Shown: positions 29,575 through 38,752 of the stretch, one piece after another | Layout of the letters: the number at the start of each line of letters is the position of its first letter | Position numbering within the stretch: position 1 is the first letter of the stretch | Program-made: the position numbers and the translations under genes | Assembly (NCBI RefSeq): GCF_003096995.1 | Contig: NZ_QENU01000003.1 | Coordinates: forward strand, 62,001 to 126,000 | Length of the DNA: 64,000 bases | Reading direction: 5' to 3' | Origin: Alitibacter langaaensis DSM 22999 | GTDB taxonomy: Bacteria; Pseudomonadota; Gammaproteobacteria; Enterobacterales; Pasteurellaceae | Notes under the pieces: model-generated | The model's input: only the letters and a program-made list of their open reading frames with translations | The model's database searches: none | What the model was told of the DNA's origin: nothing

Positions 29575-30774
29575 ATGCTAACAGATACAAAAATAAAATC
29601 TCTAAAACCTAAAGACAAACTTTATAAAGTAGCAGATCGTGACGGGCTTTACGTCACTGTGTCGGTTACTGGTACGGTAACTTTCAGATACGACTATCGC
29701 ATAAACGGCCGACGTGAGACACTTACTATTGGTAAATATGGTGCTGATGGGATAAACCTTGCTGAAGCTCGTGAGCGTTTGATGATCGCGCGAAAACAAG
29801 TAAGTGAGGGAATTTCGCCGGCAGCCCAGAAACGAGCTGAACGTAATCAGATTCGCAATGCAGATCGCTTCTGTGTATTCGCAGAAAAATATCTTGCGGA
29901 TGTTCAATTAGCCGAAAGCACTAAAGCCTTACGCGTTGCAACTTATGAACGAGACATCAAAGACACGTTTGGCAACCGTCTTATGACAGAAATCACAACG
30001 GATGAAATTCGCAGCCATTGCGAAAAAATTAAAGAGCGTGGAGCTCCATCTACCGCTATTTTCGTGCGTGACTTGATTGCTAATGTTTACCGGTATGCAA
30101 TTCAGCGTGGGCATAAATTCACAAACCCCGCTGACGCAATCGCTAATTCATCTATTGCCACATTTAAAAAACGTGAGCGCACATTAACGCCGCGAGAAAT
30201 TCATTTATTCTTTAATGCCCTTGAAGAAACGCAATCAGATTTTGGACTCAAAAAAGCGGTTAAATTTATTTTGCTCACGCTCGTACGAAAAGGCGAGTTG
30301 GTTAATGCTAAATGGGATGAGGTGGACTTCAAAAATAAAGTATGGACTATTCCTGCTGAACGAATGAAAGCCGGACGTGCTCATAATGTTTATTTGTCTG
30401 AGCAAGCGATCGATTTAATCGTGGCTTTCCAAATTTATTCCGAGGGGTCGCCTTATTTGTTACCAGGGAGGGTCAATCGCCAACAACCTATTGCAAGCAG
30501 CTCACTTAACCGAGTAATTGCTAATTGCATTAAGCACATTAACCGTAATGAGCAACTTATTGATGATTTTACCGTCCACGATTTACGCCGCACTGGCTCT
30601 ACTTTATTGCATGAGATGGGGTTTAATAGTGATTGGATTGAGAAGAGCTTAGCCCACGAACAGCAAGGCGTGCGAGCTGTTTATAATAAAGCAGAATACG
30701 CACAACAACGAAAAGAAATGCTGCAACATTGGGCTAATAAAGTTGATGAATGGATAAAAGGCGTTGACCTATAA
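29575..30774 (+). CDS. int: prophage tyrosine integrase (P4-type, DUF4102)
   Basis: 399 residues. The N-terminal DUF4102 arm-binding domain (residues about 1-85) begins MLTDTKIKSLKPKDK. The catalytic set is Arg238 (LVRKGEL), Lys265, His335-Arg338 (HDLRRTGST), His361 (LAHEQ) and Tyr370 (VYNKAEY). All are present, so the enzyme is likely active. It is the only plus-strand gene at the left prophage end and converges on the tail-fibre genes 14 bases away. It inserts the phage next to guaA. Confidence 0.95.
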   Translation: MLTDTKIKSLKPKDKLYKVADRDGLYVTVSVTGTVTFRYDYRINGRRETLTIGKYGADGINLAEARERLMIARKQVSEGISPAAQKRAERNQIRNADRFCVFAEKYLADVQLAESTKALRVATYERDIKDTFGNRLMTEITTDEIRSHCEKIKERGAPSTAIFVRDLIANVYRYAIQRGHKFTNPADAIANSSIATFKKRERTLTPREIHLFFNALEETQSDFGLKKAVKFILLTLVRKGELVNAKWDEVDFKNKVWTIPAERMKAGRAHNVYLSEQAIDLIVAFQIYSEGSPYLLPGRVNRQQPIASSSLNRVIANCIKHINRNEQLIDDFTVHDLRRTGSTLLHEMGFNSDWIEKSLAHEQQGVRAVYNKAEYAQQRKEMLQHWANKVDEWIKGVDL

Positions 30775-30788
30775 GGGTTAGCGCCGAA

Positions 30789-31238
30789 TTAAACCGCCGA
30801 ACCTGGCAAGGCGGTAGGAAACGGATCGCTCGTTGGATAACTAAGCAGATACGTTCGCAAATACTCGTACTCAGTAGCCGGTAAGCTCCGGATTTGTATC
30901 CAGCTCTCATCGGTTGCAGATGTCAATAGTAACTGCCCGACTATACTTGTACCGTCTTTAGTTACTGCACCACCGATCGCCATTTGCGAGCGAAATCCAT
31001 TAGGTAACCGGGTGACGTTGATTTTTTGCGAACCTCTTAATCCTTGAGCTATGGAGAAAGTATCCCATGCTCCACCACCAAACCCGATATAACACATATT
31101 TCCGATACGCCTTACTAATACATGTCCACTTAGCAAATTGCTAGATGTTATTTTACGCCACCCAGTATCTTGAGTTATACCAAGTAGGCTTTTAATATCT
31201 CGACCAACCTGCGCGGCAAATTTTTCTAAATTTAGCAT
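30789..31238 (-). CDS. phage tail-end protein, probable receptor-side component
   Basis: 149 residues with no family I can name. The middle (GWRKITSSNLLSGHVLVRRIGNMCYIGFGG) is beta-rich and resembles the small beta domains at the tips of phage appendages. It is the last gene of the minus-strand late operon, next to the integrase, where host-range genes often sit. It lies 11 bases after the preceding gene. Function is inferred from position. Confidence 0.6.
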   Translation of the reverse strand: MLNLEKFAAQVGRDIKSLLGITQDTGWRKITSSNLLSGHVLVRRIGNMCYIGFGGGAWDTFSIAQGLRGSQKINVTRLPNGFRSQMAIGGAVTKDGTSIVGQLLLTSATDESWIQIRSLPATEYEYLRTYLLSYPTSDPFPTALPGSAV

Positions 31239-31249
31239 TAGTCTACCCC

Positions 31250-31738
31250 TTAAGCGGTTTTAGCTTGATTATAAATGGCGAGCAGATCCACCGACAGTGC
31301 AGCTTCGAGTGTGTCTAATCTTGTACCTTGCTCGGTTAACTTTTGGGTGATAGCAGACACCGCAGAACTGCCGTCTTTTAATGCTTGTCCTAGCTCTCTA
31401 AGTGTATCTAAATCAGATGACACCTCGCCTCCAAGCAGGTCATTCTTAGCTTGCGTTACGGCTGTGTTGATTGCTGCGTCAATAGCATCTGTTACCGCTT
31501 TGGCTGATAATGCACCAGTTTCACTCGATGTGTCCGAAGTGATTTCAGCACCACCGCTTGCTACTGGACGAGTTGCAATTTCGTTAATCGCCAAAACAAG
31601 ATTTGTTTTAGCCGCTGTTGATAAACTCTCAAGCGAACCAATAAGTAGCTCAAGTGTTTTCATATCCGTGCCGATTTTGGTTATCAACACGGTTAAAGAT
31701 TGGGTTAATTTGTTTAAGGTTTCTTCTGATACTGCCAT
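31250..31738 (-). CDS. phage tail fibre-like coiled-coil protein
   Basis: 162 residues, mostly helical with heptad patterns. Segments such as GALSAKAVTDAIDAAINTA and DTLRELGQALKDG are typical of stalk segments in phage tail fibres. It ends DLLAIYNQAKTA, close to the end of the next upstream gene (DFLAIYNISKA). It probably forms a trimeric stalk between the tail tip and the receptor-side protein. Confidence 0.6.
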   Translation of the reverse strand: MAVSEETLNKLTQSLTVLITKIGTDMKTLELLIGSLESLSTAAKTNLVLAINEIATRPVASGGAEITSDTSSETGALSAKAVTDAIDAAINTAVTQAKNDLLGGEVSSDLDTLRELGQALKDGSSAVSAITQKLTEQGTRLDTLEAALSVDLLAIYNQAKTA

Positions 31739-31739
31739 T

Positions 31740-31916
31740 TTATGCCTTTGATATATTGTAAATTGCTAAAAAATCAGGTATTTCAACCTGATTCTTGTCA
31801 CCTTCACCGCCTGTCGTTATCACTCTTACATCCGATATTTTTGCAACAATCGGTTGATTCTCTGTGACAACCACTTTGATCGACGGGTTTTCTTGATCTT
31901 CGATTTTTACTTGCAT
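31740..31916 (-). CDS. small phage tail-region protein (58 aa)
   Basis: 58 codons beginning MQVKIEDQENPSIKVVV and ending DFLAIYNISKA. Its start overlaps the stop of the upstream gene by one base (TAATG) and its stop is followed by one base and the next ATG, so it is read as part of a coupled chain. The family is not recognised. The shared C-terminal LAIYN motif with the next gene suggests related assembly tails. Confidence 0.65.
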   Translation of the reverse strand: MQVKIEDQENPSIKVVVTENQPIVAKISDVRVITTGGEGDKNQVEIPDFLAIYNISKA

Positions 31917-32260
31917 TACCGCTCCAATTTAGTCACATCATGCACTAATGTAATCTGTCCCTCTATAATCGTTTTGATTCTTCCATCGGTAAATTTGAGC
32001 TGTAAATCATAATCGGCTATCTTCCACTGTTGATTTTCAGTTAACGAGTGATGGATAGTGAGTAGCATTTGCCCCTGTTCCAAAATCTCAATGCTTTTGT
32101 CTGTGGTAGAGAGTGATAGCACGATTTCCTTGCTTTTGGCTACGGCGTGCAAATCTGCACGCTCTAAATCCGATAGATCAAAAGGTGAGCCGTCCTGATT
32201 ACACAATGTTAAAAGGCGACTTTCATCGTCCCCCCTTTTTAACCTGATAGATAATTTCAT
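31916..32260 (-). CDS. phage tail-region protein of unknown function (114 aa)
   Basis: 114 residues, beta-rich, beginning MKLSIRLKRGDDESRLLTL and ending GQITLVHDVTKLER. The pattern of an N-terminal polar strand followed by DxQ-like strands and a final TxVHDVT resembles small baseplate/tail-fibre adaptor proteins, but I cannot assign a family with certainty. It directly abuts the upstream gene. Confidence 0.65.
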   Translation of the reverse strand: MKLSIRLKRGDDESRLLTLCNQDGSPFDLSDLERADLHAVAKSKEIVLSLSTTDKSIEILEQGQMLLTIHHSLTENQQWKIADYDLQLKFTDGRIKTIIEGQITLVHDVTKLER

Positions 32261-32749
32261 TTAGCAATCCCTTTTTAGTATTGCGGACAAATCATTTGGA
32301 CTAAATCGCCAAGCCTCGCCAAAACCCAACGACTCTGCACAAAATTCCGAACAAAAGTACTTACGCTTGTCTTGATTGCATTTCAGCACTACACCGATTG
32401 CGCCAAGCCAGTCGTATTTTTTACCTTTGGTTTTCTCAAAATATTGTTTAATTTGTTGTTCGGTGACATCTTTTAATGGAATCAAATCCCACTTGCCACT
32501 ATCAATATCAATCTGCTTACACCGCACGCCGCCATCACGGATAGATGAGCTATAACAATCATAGACAATCTCGTGCTCGTAGTGACTGCCGCTTAACCAT
32601 CGTTGTCGCTTAATAGCTATTTCACAGTGGCTATATTTACCCCTAGTAAGATTGCGAGTGAGCCAATCCCCTAACCGGGATTTCCAGACTTCAAAACCTG
32701 TTCCGCTGCGATTGCCTTTGTACAAGGCCAGATAAACCCTATTCTCCAT
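32261..32749 (-). CDS. permuted NlpC/P60-like (YiiX-type) cysteine hydrolase in the tail cluster
   Basis: 162 residues from the ATG at 32749. The order His first (KYSHCEI, His41), then KKYDWLGAIG, then Cys (KYFCSEFCAESLG, Cys133) is that of circularly permuted papain-like hydrolases. Such enzymes act on peptides, amides or lipids. In a tail-tip cluster it might act on the cell envelope or the host after lysogeny. It overlaps the upstream gene by 11 bases. The fold is well supported; the substrate is unknown. Confidence 0.7.
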   Translation of the reverse strand: MENRVYLALYKGNRSGTGFEVWKSRLGDWLTRNLTRGKYSHCEIAIKRQRWLSGSHYEHEIVYDCYSSSIRDGGVRCKQIDIDSGKWDLIPLKDVTEQQIKQYFEKTKGKKYDWLGAIGVVLKCNQDKRKYFCSEFCAESLGFGEAWRFSPNDLSAILKRDC

Positions 32750-33425
32750 GATACACCTCTCTCCAACCTGTGCTGTAATCATAATCCTGTGGATTTTCCG
32801 CTTCTAACATTGCTAATCTATGCTTCTCGGCATTAGCGAAATCCGCCTGCTCATTGGCGAGCATGGCAAGTGACAACTCGTTAAGCAGCTCTTTTGTCAT
32901 GGTCACAAAACTATTATCCATCGTTTTCCACTGTGTTGGTGGGAATTCTGGAAGAGTGCGCATGAAAGTGTACTGCTGACGACTTGCGTCATCAGTATGA
33001 AACCATTTATCTACGCTCTTAACATATACACCTAAACGACCATTCTGATAGCGCTTCTGTTTAATACATTCCCAAACTTGGGCTTGTTGCTGGGCTTTCA
33101 ACTCAATCTTTTTGTCATCATCAATAACCCATTTAGAACCACTCCAAGAATGATGCGGCGTTGGTCTTGGACTAGTCGCAAATGAACTCGGAACTGCACC
33201 AAGCTTAAGATGCTGAAAGGGTAAGCCGGATGTTGCGTCATAGTATATTCTATGCCGATTATCTTCCATATATACCCAACCTGTTTCGGTCATTACTATA
33301 GAATACCCCTCTCGTTTTTTAGGGGGTGTTTCTATGTATTCGAAGTCAACTGGTATATAATTTTCATCAACAGTTTTACTGTCAATTAAAATATTTTCTT
33401 GATCCGTAATATAAACTATCATCAT
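32739..33425 (-). CDS. phage tail fibre assembly-like protein with DUF4376
   Basis: 228 residues. The N-terminal half (GWVYMEDNRHRIYYDATSGLPF, HHSWSGSKWVIDDD) is of a type found with tail fibre tips. The C-terminal half (YTFMRTLPEFPPTQWKTMDNSFVTMTKELL) matches DUF4376. Such proteins sit next to gpJ or fibre genes and are thought to assist or form distal fibre parts. The start overlaps the end of gpJ by four bases (ATGA). Confidence 0.72.
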   Translation of the reverse strand: MMIVYITDQENILIDSKTVDENYIPVDFEYIETPPKKREGYSIVMTETGWVYMEDNRHRIYYDATSGLPFQHLKLGAVPSSFATSPRPTPHHSWSGSKWVIDDDKKIELKAQQQAQVWECIKQKRYQNGRLGVYVKSVDKWFHTDDASRQQYTFMRTLPEFPPTQWKTMDNSFVTMTKELLNELSLAMLANEQADFANAEKHRLAMLEAENPQDYDYSTGWREVYHGE

Positions 33426-36400
33426 GAACTCCTATACATGATTAATGTTGTTATAGTTGTCATCCAATTTTTTTCACTATCCACAGTTTCAGATAGAAAA
33501 GTGGCTGAGCGACCAGCTGGCAAATAATAGATTGCGTGACCAGCCGACAAGTGGCACCCAAAAGACCTTGTGTTCGTGTTAAACCATTGCGTAGTACTTA
33601 GAATTACTTGCCCGTTAACCTTAATAGTGTGCACCATGCTATTGCCGAACCTGTTATTCAATGAGACAGGTATAGAGCTATTCCCTCGTTGAATGTTGTA
33701 GTTACTAATCATAACAATCATTCTATTGTAATTCGCCGCATGAACTGTGACGGGAGAATAACTATTAAGCGTGACGCTTGACATTAAATCGCCGACTATT
33801 CGATCTGCGTAAACAGTGCCTGTGAATGTACCGTTAACTCCGCTAATGTTGCCGCCGATGATATTTGGTGCTGCGATGGTTTCGCCGGCTCTGATGTGTT
33901 TACCTTGTATCGAGCCTTCAGCTAGTAAATCGCCACTGATTGCTACTTTACCATCAACGACAGACAACATAGGTATGACGTTTCCATCATTAGCGTCTTT
34001 AACTACACCGAACTTATCTGCCATGACAATCACACTACTTTCAATGTTGTCCTCATCGCCTAATGTCCCCATTGTGATACCAGCTATAGCAGTACGACCA
34101 CCAGAAAGAGTCTGAGTCTTAATTGTTTGCATAGCGCTAACCCTGCCTTCAGCATTTGCAGCAGCTTGCGTTGCTATTGATATTTGGGCTTGTGCGTCGT
34201 TTACAGTGGCGTTAATTGTGTCAATGCGCTTACCAAATGCACTATCTACGTTAGCCAGTGTATTCTCTATGCTTTCAATTTTTGAAGAAACAGACTCTTG
34301 CACGGCATCAGCAATATCACTTTGCAGACTCTCAATCAAATTTTCACCCAATTCAGTTTTAGTGATTTTACCGTGCAGATATTCCGTAATCGCGGTAGCA
34401 TCTCGGCTTGGACTTCCCTCCACAGCAGTTGTAAATCGCCCTGCATTATCCCCATCAACCATTCGCCCCCAAAACCAAAAACGGTCATTCAGACTTAACC
34501 CCGAGTAAGTATAGCTATTTGTTGGATATGCTAAGCTCACGAGTTTGCGCGCATTAGTAAATTGATTGTCTGCACTTACCCAAATTTCAATAGCCGTTTT
34601 AGGGTTAGCAAAAATCGGGTTGCGCCAATTTAGCTCAATAGCGAACATTTTCGGTACCGTGACTAATTCACTGACCGCTAAACGAACCGTAAATGTTTTG
34701 TTTACAGGGTCGGATAATTGCCCTTGTGCATTTTTAGCCCGGACTTCCGCGATATAATCACCATCAGGCAAGTCCACAAAGGTTATTGTTGGCGAGGTCA
34801 AATTGTCATATAGCTGATAAAAATCGCCATCACGATAAAGTTTAATTTGATATTTAACCATCGCACTATTTTGTACAATAGCATCAAAGCTTAACTCAAT
34901 ACCGTCGCTATTGGCTTGTACTGATACGTTGTCCACTTTACGCAAGCCGCTTGTTGTTAGTGTGGTTTCTCTCGGTTCAAATACCGCCCCATTATCAACG
35001 ATAGCTTCTTTCTGTGGTTCATGTTGTAGAGCAACGATAGTATATTTGCCTTTATCATCCTCACTAATAGACAGGCATTTAAATAACTGCACATTGATTT
35101 GTTGTGTAGTCAGAGACCAAACCGCATAATTACTTAGGTCTTCTGGCTCGCTATCTAATACCGCAATATTGCCATTTTCAATACTTAAAATGCGAATATC
35201 TTTATGCTTACCCTCTGCATTAATGTAAGTAAAATGACTGTTACCCGAAAGTTCAATCTCGCGATCTAATGTCACTTTACGTCCGTTAATACCTAAGACG
35301 CGACCGCCTATATTTGTGGCGGCATAATCGCTGTCTGCCACACGGATAACATCACCGGGTATGTGCATCAAACCTTCTGCTCCCACACTAAAGGTTACTG
35401 TTTTTGTTTCAAGGCGTTCTGTTTCTAAAATCCACTTTCCTGTACGATGTGCCTGACCTCTTGATGTACAGCCAAACGCAGTGACTTTTTTAATATTTAG
35501 TCCATAGCGACGAATTAAAGAGTCATCAGATACAACCTCCACTTTCTTTTCATAACTATCGGATGCGTCTATATATTCCACGTGGATTTCATTATGGCGA
35601 GCTTTCATTGCAGAATATTGATAGCTAAATTCACCATTTACTACATTGGCATTAGTGTAAGTCCAAACGGGGTCGGTTGGTCTATCCATTACGACGGTAA
35701 ACTCTCGCCCATTCCATACTGGCATTGCTCTAAAAATTGAGCAAATATCATTAATCACATCATAGGCTTTACGTTGCTCCACAAGCCACGCATTACAAGT
35801 AAAACGAGGCTCTTTTCCACCAAAACCATCAGGCACCATTTGATCACAATATTGAGCAACTTGATATAATGTCCATTTATCTACACTAAATTCACCTAAG
35901 CGTTGACCTAAACCATAACGTTTGTTAGTCATCAGGTCATACAACACCCATGCAGGGTTATTTGACCAAGCTACTTTGAATGTGCCATCCCATAACCCTT
36001 CATAAGTGCGGTTAATTGGATCGTAATTACTCGGTATTTTGAGCTTAATACCATAGATTTCATAGTTGCGATTAGGAATTGAACCAAAATATTCTGAGTC
36101 AAATTGGATACCAACAAGTGCGGTATTAGGATAAGTAAATTGTGTTTCAATGATTTCCGTATAACTTGACCAAATAGTGTTATTTTGCAAACGTTGACTG
36201 GTACTATCTTCTGTTAATCGTTCCACTCTTACTTGAAAAGGTACTGGTGGTAAATTGCCATATTCAAACTGACGTAAATATTGTGAACTGTATTTCCCCT
36301 CAATAGTGACTGGGTAAGTCTGATCGCCAATAATTACATTCAAATCCACTCTAGCGCCATTTGTGTCGCCTTGATCATTTTGACTAAATAGCGATTGCAC

Positions 36401-36754
36401 TCCAAGGGTTAAACGCAAACGAGATACTTTGCTGTCGGTAATTGTGCGGGTAATTGCCACCGCTTTACGCACTTGCGCACTTACTGCAACTTCCTTTTCG
36501 GATGTGTTAAACCCTTCCATTATGTCTTGGTCTTGCAAGCCAATACGACCTTGAGCATCAACATTATTAAAATTGTAGCTATCATTGCTAGCTTGAATCG
36601 GAGTATTATCCAAAAATACGGATTTTACACCATCCACTAAACCTTGAATTTCACCTTCAGAGATAATTTCAACGATGTTTACTAGCTGTTTTGAGCGTCC
36701 GCTCTCTGGTGCTTCAACAGGCGTACGACCGCCTCCACCTCCTCCGCCACCCAT
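33422..36754 (-). CDS. tail tip / host specificity protein, gpJ-like
   Basis: 1110 residues, like lambda gpJ (1132). It begins with a run of eight glycines, then ESGRSKQLVNIVEIISEGEIQGLVDG, a hallmark of the J family. It continues with the tip-attachment core, fibronectin-like domains (residues about 600-790), a coiled coil (about 810-880) and a DUF1983/central fibre-type region (TLSGGRTAIAGITMGTLGD). The C-terminal 200 residues are likely the receptor-contacting part. It follows the gpI-like gene by 31 bases. Confidence 0.92.
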   Translation of the reverse strand: MGGGGGGGGRTPVEAPESGRSKQLVNIVEIISEGEIQGLVDGVKSVFLDNTPIQASNDSYNFNNVDAQGRIGLQDQDIMEGFNTSEKEVAVSAQVRKAVAITRTITDSKVSRLRLTLGVQSLFSQNDQGDTNGARVDLNVIIGDQTYPVTIEGKYSSQYLRQFEYGNLPPVPFQVRVERLTEDSTSQRLQNNTIWSSYTEIIETQFTYPNTALVGIQFDSEYFGSIPNRNYEIYGIKLKIPSNYDPINRTYEGLWDGTFKVAWSNNPAWVLYDLMTNKRYGLGQRLGEFSVDKWTLYQVAQYCDQMVPDGFGGKEPRFTCNAWLVEQRKAYDVINDICSIFRAMPVWNGREFTVVMDRPTDPVWTYTNANVVNGEFSYQYSAMKARHNEIHVEYIDASDSYEKKVEVVSDDSLIRRYGLNIKKVTAFGCTSRGQAHRTGKWILETERLETKTVTFSVGAEGLMHIPGDVIRVADSDYAATNIGGRVLGINGRKVTLDREIELSGNSHFTYINAEGKHKDIRILSIENGNIAVLDSEPEDLSNYAVWSLTTQQINVQLFKCLSISEDDKGKYTIVALQHEPQKEAIVDNGAVFEPRETTLTTSGLRKVDNVSVQANSDGIELSFDAIVQNSAMVKYQIKLYRDGDFYQLYDNLTSPTITFVDLPDGDYIAEVRAKNAQGQLSDPVNKTFTVRLAVSELVTVPKMFAIELNWRNPIFANPKTAIEIWVSADNQFTNARKLVSLAYPTNSYTYSGLSLNDRFWFWGRMVDGDNAGRFTTAVEGSPSRDATAITEYLHGKITKTELGENLIESLQSDIADAVQESVSSKIESIENTLANVDSAFGKRIDTINATVNDAQAQISIATQAAANAEGRVSAMQTIKTQTLSGGRTAIAGITMGTLGDEDNIESSVIVMADKFGVVKDANDGNVIPMLSVVDGKVAISGDLLAEGSIQGKHIRAGETIAAPNIIGGNISGVNGTFTGTVYADRIVGDLMSSVTLNSYSPVTVHAANYNRMIVMISNYNIQRGNSSIPVSLNNRFGNSMVHTIKVNGQVILSTTQWFNTNTRSFGCHLSAGHAIYYLPAGRSATFLSETVDSEKNWMTTITTLIMYRSS

Positions 36755-36785
36755 AATTTACTCCTTAACTAAAAATAAATGTGAA

Positions 36786-37409
36786 TTATGCAAATCTGCC
36801 CTTGCCAAATCCGACTTTACGAGATGTATTTTTCCATACATCAACATCAATAGTTCTGACCCCTTGTGATATCACCATTGACCCCGTGCGGATGCGTCCA
36901 TAAGCCAACGGCACCATTCGACCTTGAGCCGTCATATTGGCACGGTTGGAAAAGGCAGTGGATTGCTTCTTTTCTGCGTCATTTGGATTTTGCATTGTTG
37001 GTTGTTTTGTAAGCATTTGAATAACACCACCAGCCATCATTGCTATACCAACACCAATAACATTTGGAGCAAATCCAGCCGCAGGTGTATATAACATTAC
37101 TACACCAATGACGGTAATAACTGCTCCAAGAATAGTTTGAAATACCCCAGCTTTTTTTGCCCCCTTTAATACTGGTGTAAAATGAACTACCATTCCCTTT
37201 TTAAGCCTATAGAAAAAACCTTTTTCAAGGTACCGATTATCAATATATTGCTTACCTATTCGCACAGTAAACAAACCTTTCTGAATGAATTCCCTTAGTC
37301 CGGGAATTTGCATAATTAGAGCTCGAATGCACTCCGCTGGCGTATCTGCCTCTAGCTCAAATGCAGTGCCAAACTGTTTAAGGGCACCGTAAAATCTAAC
37401 TTTGACCAT
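36786..37409 (-). CDS. tail assembly protein gpI-like
   Basis: 207 residues. The N-terminal ubiquitin-like fold (MVKVRFYGALKQFGTAFELEADTPAECIRAL) and the central hydrophobic glycine-rich segments are typical of lambda gpI. The start overlaps the end of the gpK-like gene by 58 bases. It works with K, L and M to build the tail tip around J. Confidence 0.88.
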   Translation of the reverse strand: MVKVRFYGALKQFGTAFELEADTPAECIRALIMQIPGLREFIQKGLFTVRIGKQYIDNRYLEKGFFYRLKKGMVVHFTPVLKGAKKAGVFQTILGAVITVIGVVMLYTPAAGFAPNVIGVGIAMMAGGVIQMLTKQPTMQNPNDAEKKQSTAFSNRANMTAQGRMVPLAYGRIRTGSMVISQGVRTIDVDVWKNTSRKVGFGKGRFA

Positions 37410-38095
37410 TGCTTAAATCTCCAAATACTATGTGTATGTTTAAACCAATATCCATCATATAAATCACGTTTTGATAAGCGGCGTGGGCTGTGATGAAGCA
37501 CCATTTGATCGCCGATATAAATTGCCGCGTGATTCGGCACATCTGCACCCACTTGCATTAAAATCACATCACCAATTTGCACTGCACTTTCATCAATCAA
37601 CCGTTCAAAGCCGTGCGTCGCCATATTATCGAGATACAAATTAAATCCATCCTCCCACCAATAATCATCTCGCTCAAAATCGGGAAAATCTGCCCCAGCG
37701 AGATAATAAAAATCCCGAAATAAGGTGTAGCAATCCATTACACCGTGATTAAACTCACGCCCTAACAACGGTGGGATTTTGGGGAAAATATGGATTTCAT
37801 CGTTGCACACCAGCCAAAAATCCAAGTCTGCTACCAGTTGGGTTTGGCGGTCTAAAAGTGATAACACGGGTTCGCCATTTGGATGTGAATGCACAAGTGC
37901 GGTAATTTTTCCCTGAGAATTTGCTTGCAAAAAATCTTCAGGTGAAATCTCGAAGTGGTTTTCTTTGTCTTCCGCTTGATTTTTGCAAGGTATAAAAACC
38001 ATTTCATCGCCCTTTAAAACAACAAAACCGCAACATTCGTGCGGTTCTTGGTGTTTAGCATGAGAGACTATTTTCTCTTTTAATTTTTGTAACAT
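37352..38095 (-). CDS. tail assembly protein gpK-like (JAMM plus NlpC/P60)
   Basis: 247 residues, two enzyme domains. The N-terminal JAMM metalloprotease has Glu20, HSHP (His69, His71) and Asp82. The C-terminal NlpC/P60 domain has Cys122 (VMDCYTLFR) and His189 (VPNHAAIYIGD). All key residues are present. In lambda, gpK belongs to the tail tip assembly; the hydrolase parts may also cut peptidoglycan during entry. The next upstream tail gene (gpL) is separated from it by the opposed higBA pair. Confidence 0.92.
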   Translation of the reverse strand: MLQKLKEKIVSHAKHQEPHECCGFVVLKGDEMVFIPCKNQAEDKENHFEISPEDFLQANSQGKITALVHSHPNGEPVLSLLDRQTQLVADLDFWLVCNDEIHIFPKIPPLLGREFNHGVMDCYTLFRDFYYLAGADFPDFERDDYWWEDGFNLYLDNMATHGFERLIDESAVQIGDVILMQVGADVPNHAAIYIGDQMVLHHSPRRLSKRDLYDGYWFKHTHSIWRFKQWSKLDFTVPLNSLALHLS

Positions 38096-38100
38096 AACTC

Positions 38101-38129
38101 TTTACACTCGTAGTAAATTAATGTATCGT
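38101..38129 (+). promoter_or_regulatory. candidate higBA promoter
   Basis: TTTACA, a 17-base spacer and TATCGT, ending 27 bases before the higB start. A usable but non-consensus sigma-70 promoter; it overlaps the region in front of the gpK-like gene. Confidence 0.35.
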
Positions 38130-38156
38130 ACCTCTATACACAAGGCAGATATTACT

Positions 38157-38435
38157 ATGATTCTTTCATTTAAACATAAAGGCTTACAGGCATTTTTTGA
38201 AACAGGCTCAACGGCAGGTATCCAACCCAAACATGCTCAAAAGCTCCATTTACTGCTTACTACGCTTAATGTGGTAAGTGATGTTTCTGAGATGGATATG
38301 CCTGGCTGGAACTTGCACCCACTAAAGGGGGATTTAACTGGATATTGGTCTGTTAAAGTAAATGCCAATTGGCGCTTAACCTTTAAATTTGAAAATGGTG
38401 ATGCTGAAATTGTCAATTATCAAGATTACCACTAA
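38157..38435 (+). CDS. higB: HigB-type (RelE/ParE fold) toxin
   Basis: 92 residues from the ATG at 38157 (MILSFKHKGLQAFFE); an upstream ATG adds 12 residues not typical of the family. Conserved features include the AGIQPKHAQKLHLLLTTLN helix, LHPLKGDLTGYWSVKVNANWRL and the end FENGDAEIVNYQDYH. HigB toxins are ribosome-dependent mRNA nucleases. The toxin comes first, followed 11 bases later by the antitoxin, the usual HigBA order. Confidence 0.9.
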   Translation: MILSFKHKGLQAFFETGSTAGIQPKHAQKLHLLLTTLNVVSDVSEMDMPGWNLHPLKGDLTGYWSVKVNANWRLTFKFENGDAEIVNYQDYH

Positions 38436-38446
38436 GGAGTAACCAA

Positions 38447-38752
38447 ATGAGGATGTTCAACCCGGCACACCCTGGCGAAGTATTAAGAGATATTATTTCT
38501 GAATTTAAAATTAACGAAGTTGCCAATAAACTTGGCGTAACACGCGTTACACTTTCCCGAATTTTAAATGCAAAAACTAGCGTCACACCTGAAATGGCAA
38601 TGCGCCTTAGTAAACTTTTACCTAATACTTCACCGAATTTATGGCTGAATATGCAAGCCCAATATGACTTATGGCACTTGGAGCAAGGTAAACAATTTGA
38701 TGTTCAACCACTATATGCCACTAATGCTCAACAGACGGCCAACAACCATTAA
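38447..38752 (+). CDS. higA: HigA-type antitoxin
   Basis: 101 residues. MRMFNPAHPGEVLRDII and the helix-turn-helix EVANKLGVTRVTLSRILNAKTSVTPEMAMRLS are signatures of HigA. It neutralises HigB and represses the pair. The 3' end overlaps the end of the oppositely read gpL-like gene by four bases, so the insertion is compact and does not break the tail gene. Confidence 0.92.
   Translation: MRMFNPAHPGEVLRDIISEFKINEVANKLGVTRVTLSRILNAKTSVTPEMAMRLSKLLPNTSPNLWLNMQAQYDLWHLEQGKQFDVQPLYATNAQQTANNH

Noticed and set aside
31275-31751. 158-codon open frame on the plus strand
   Set aside because: Antisense to the coiled-coil tail gene, which has proper start, coupling and family pattern.
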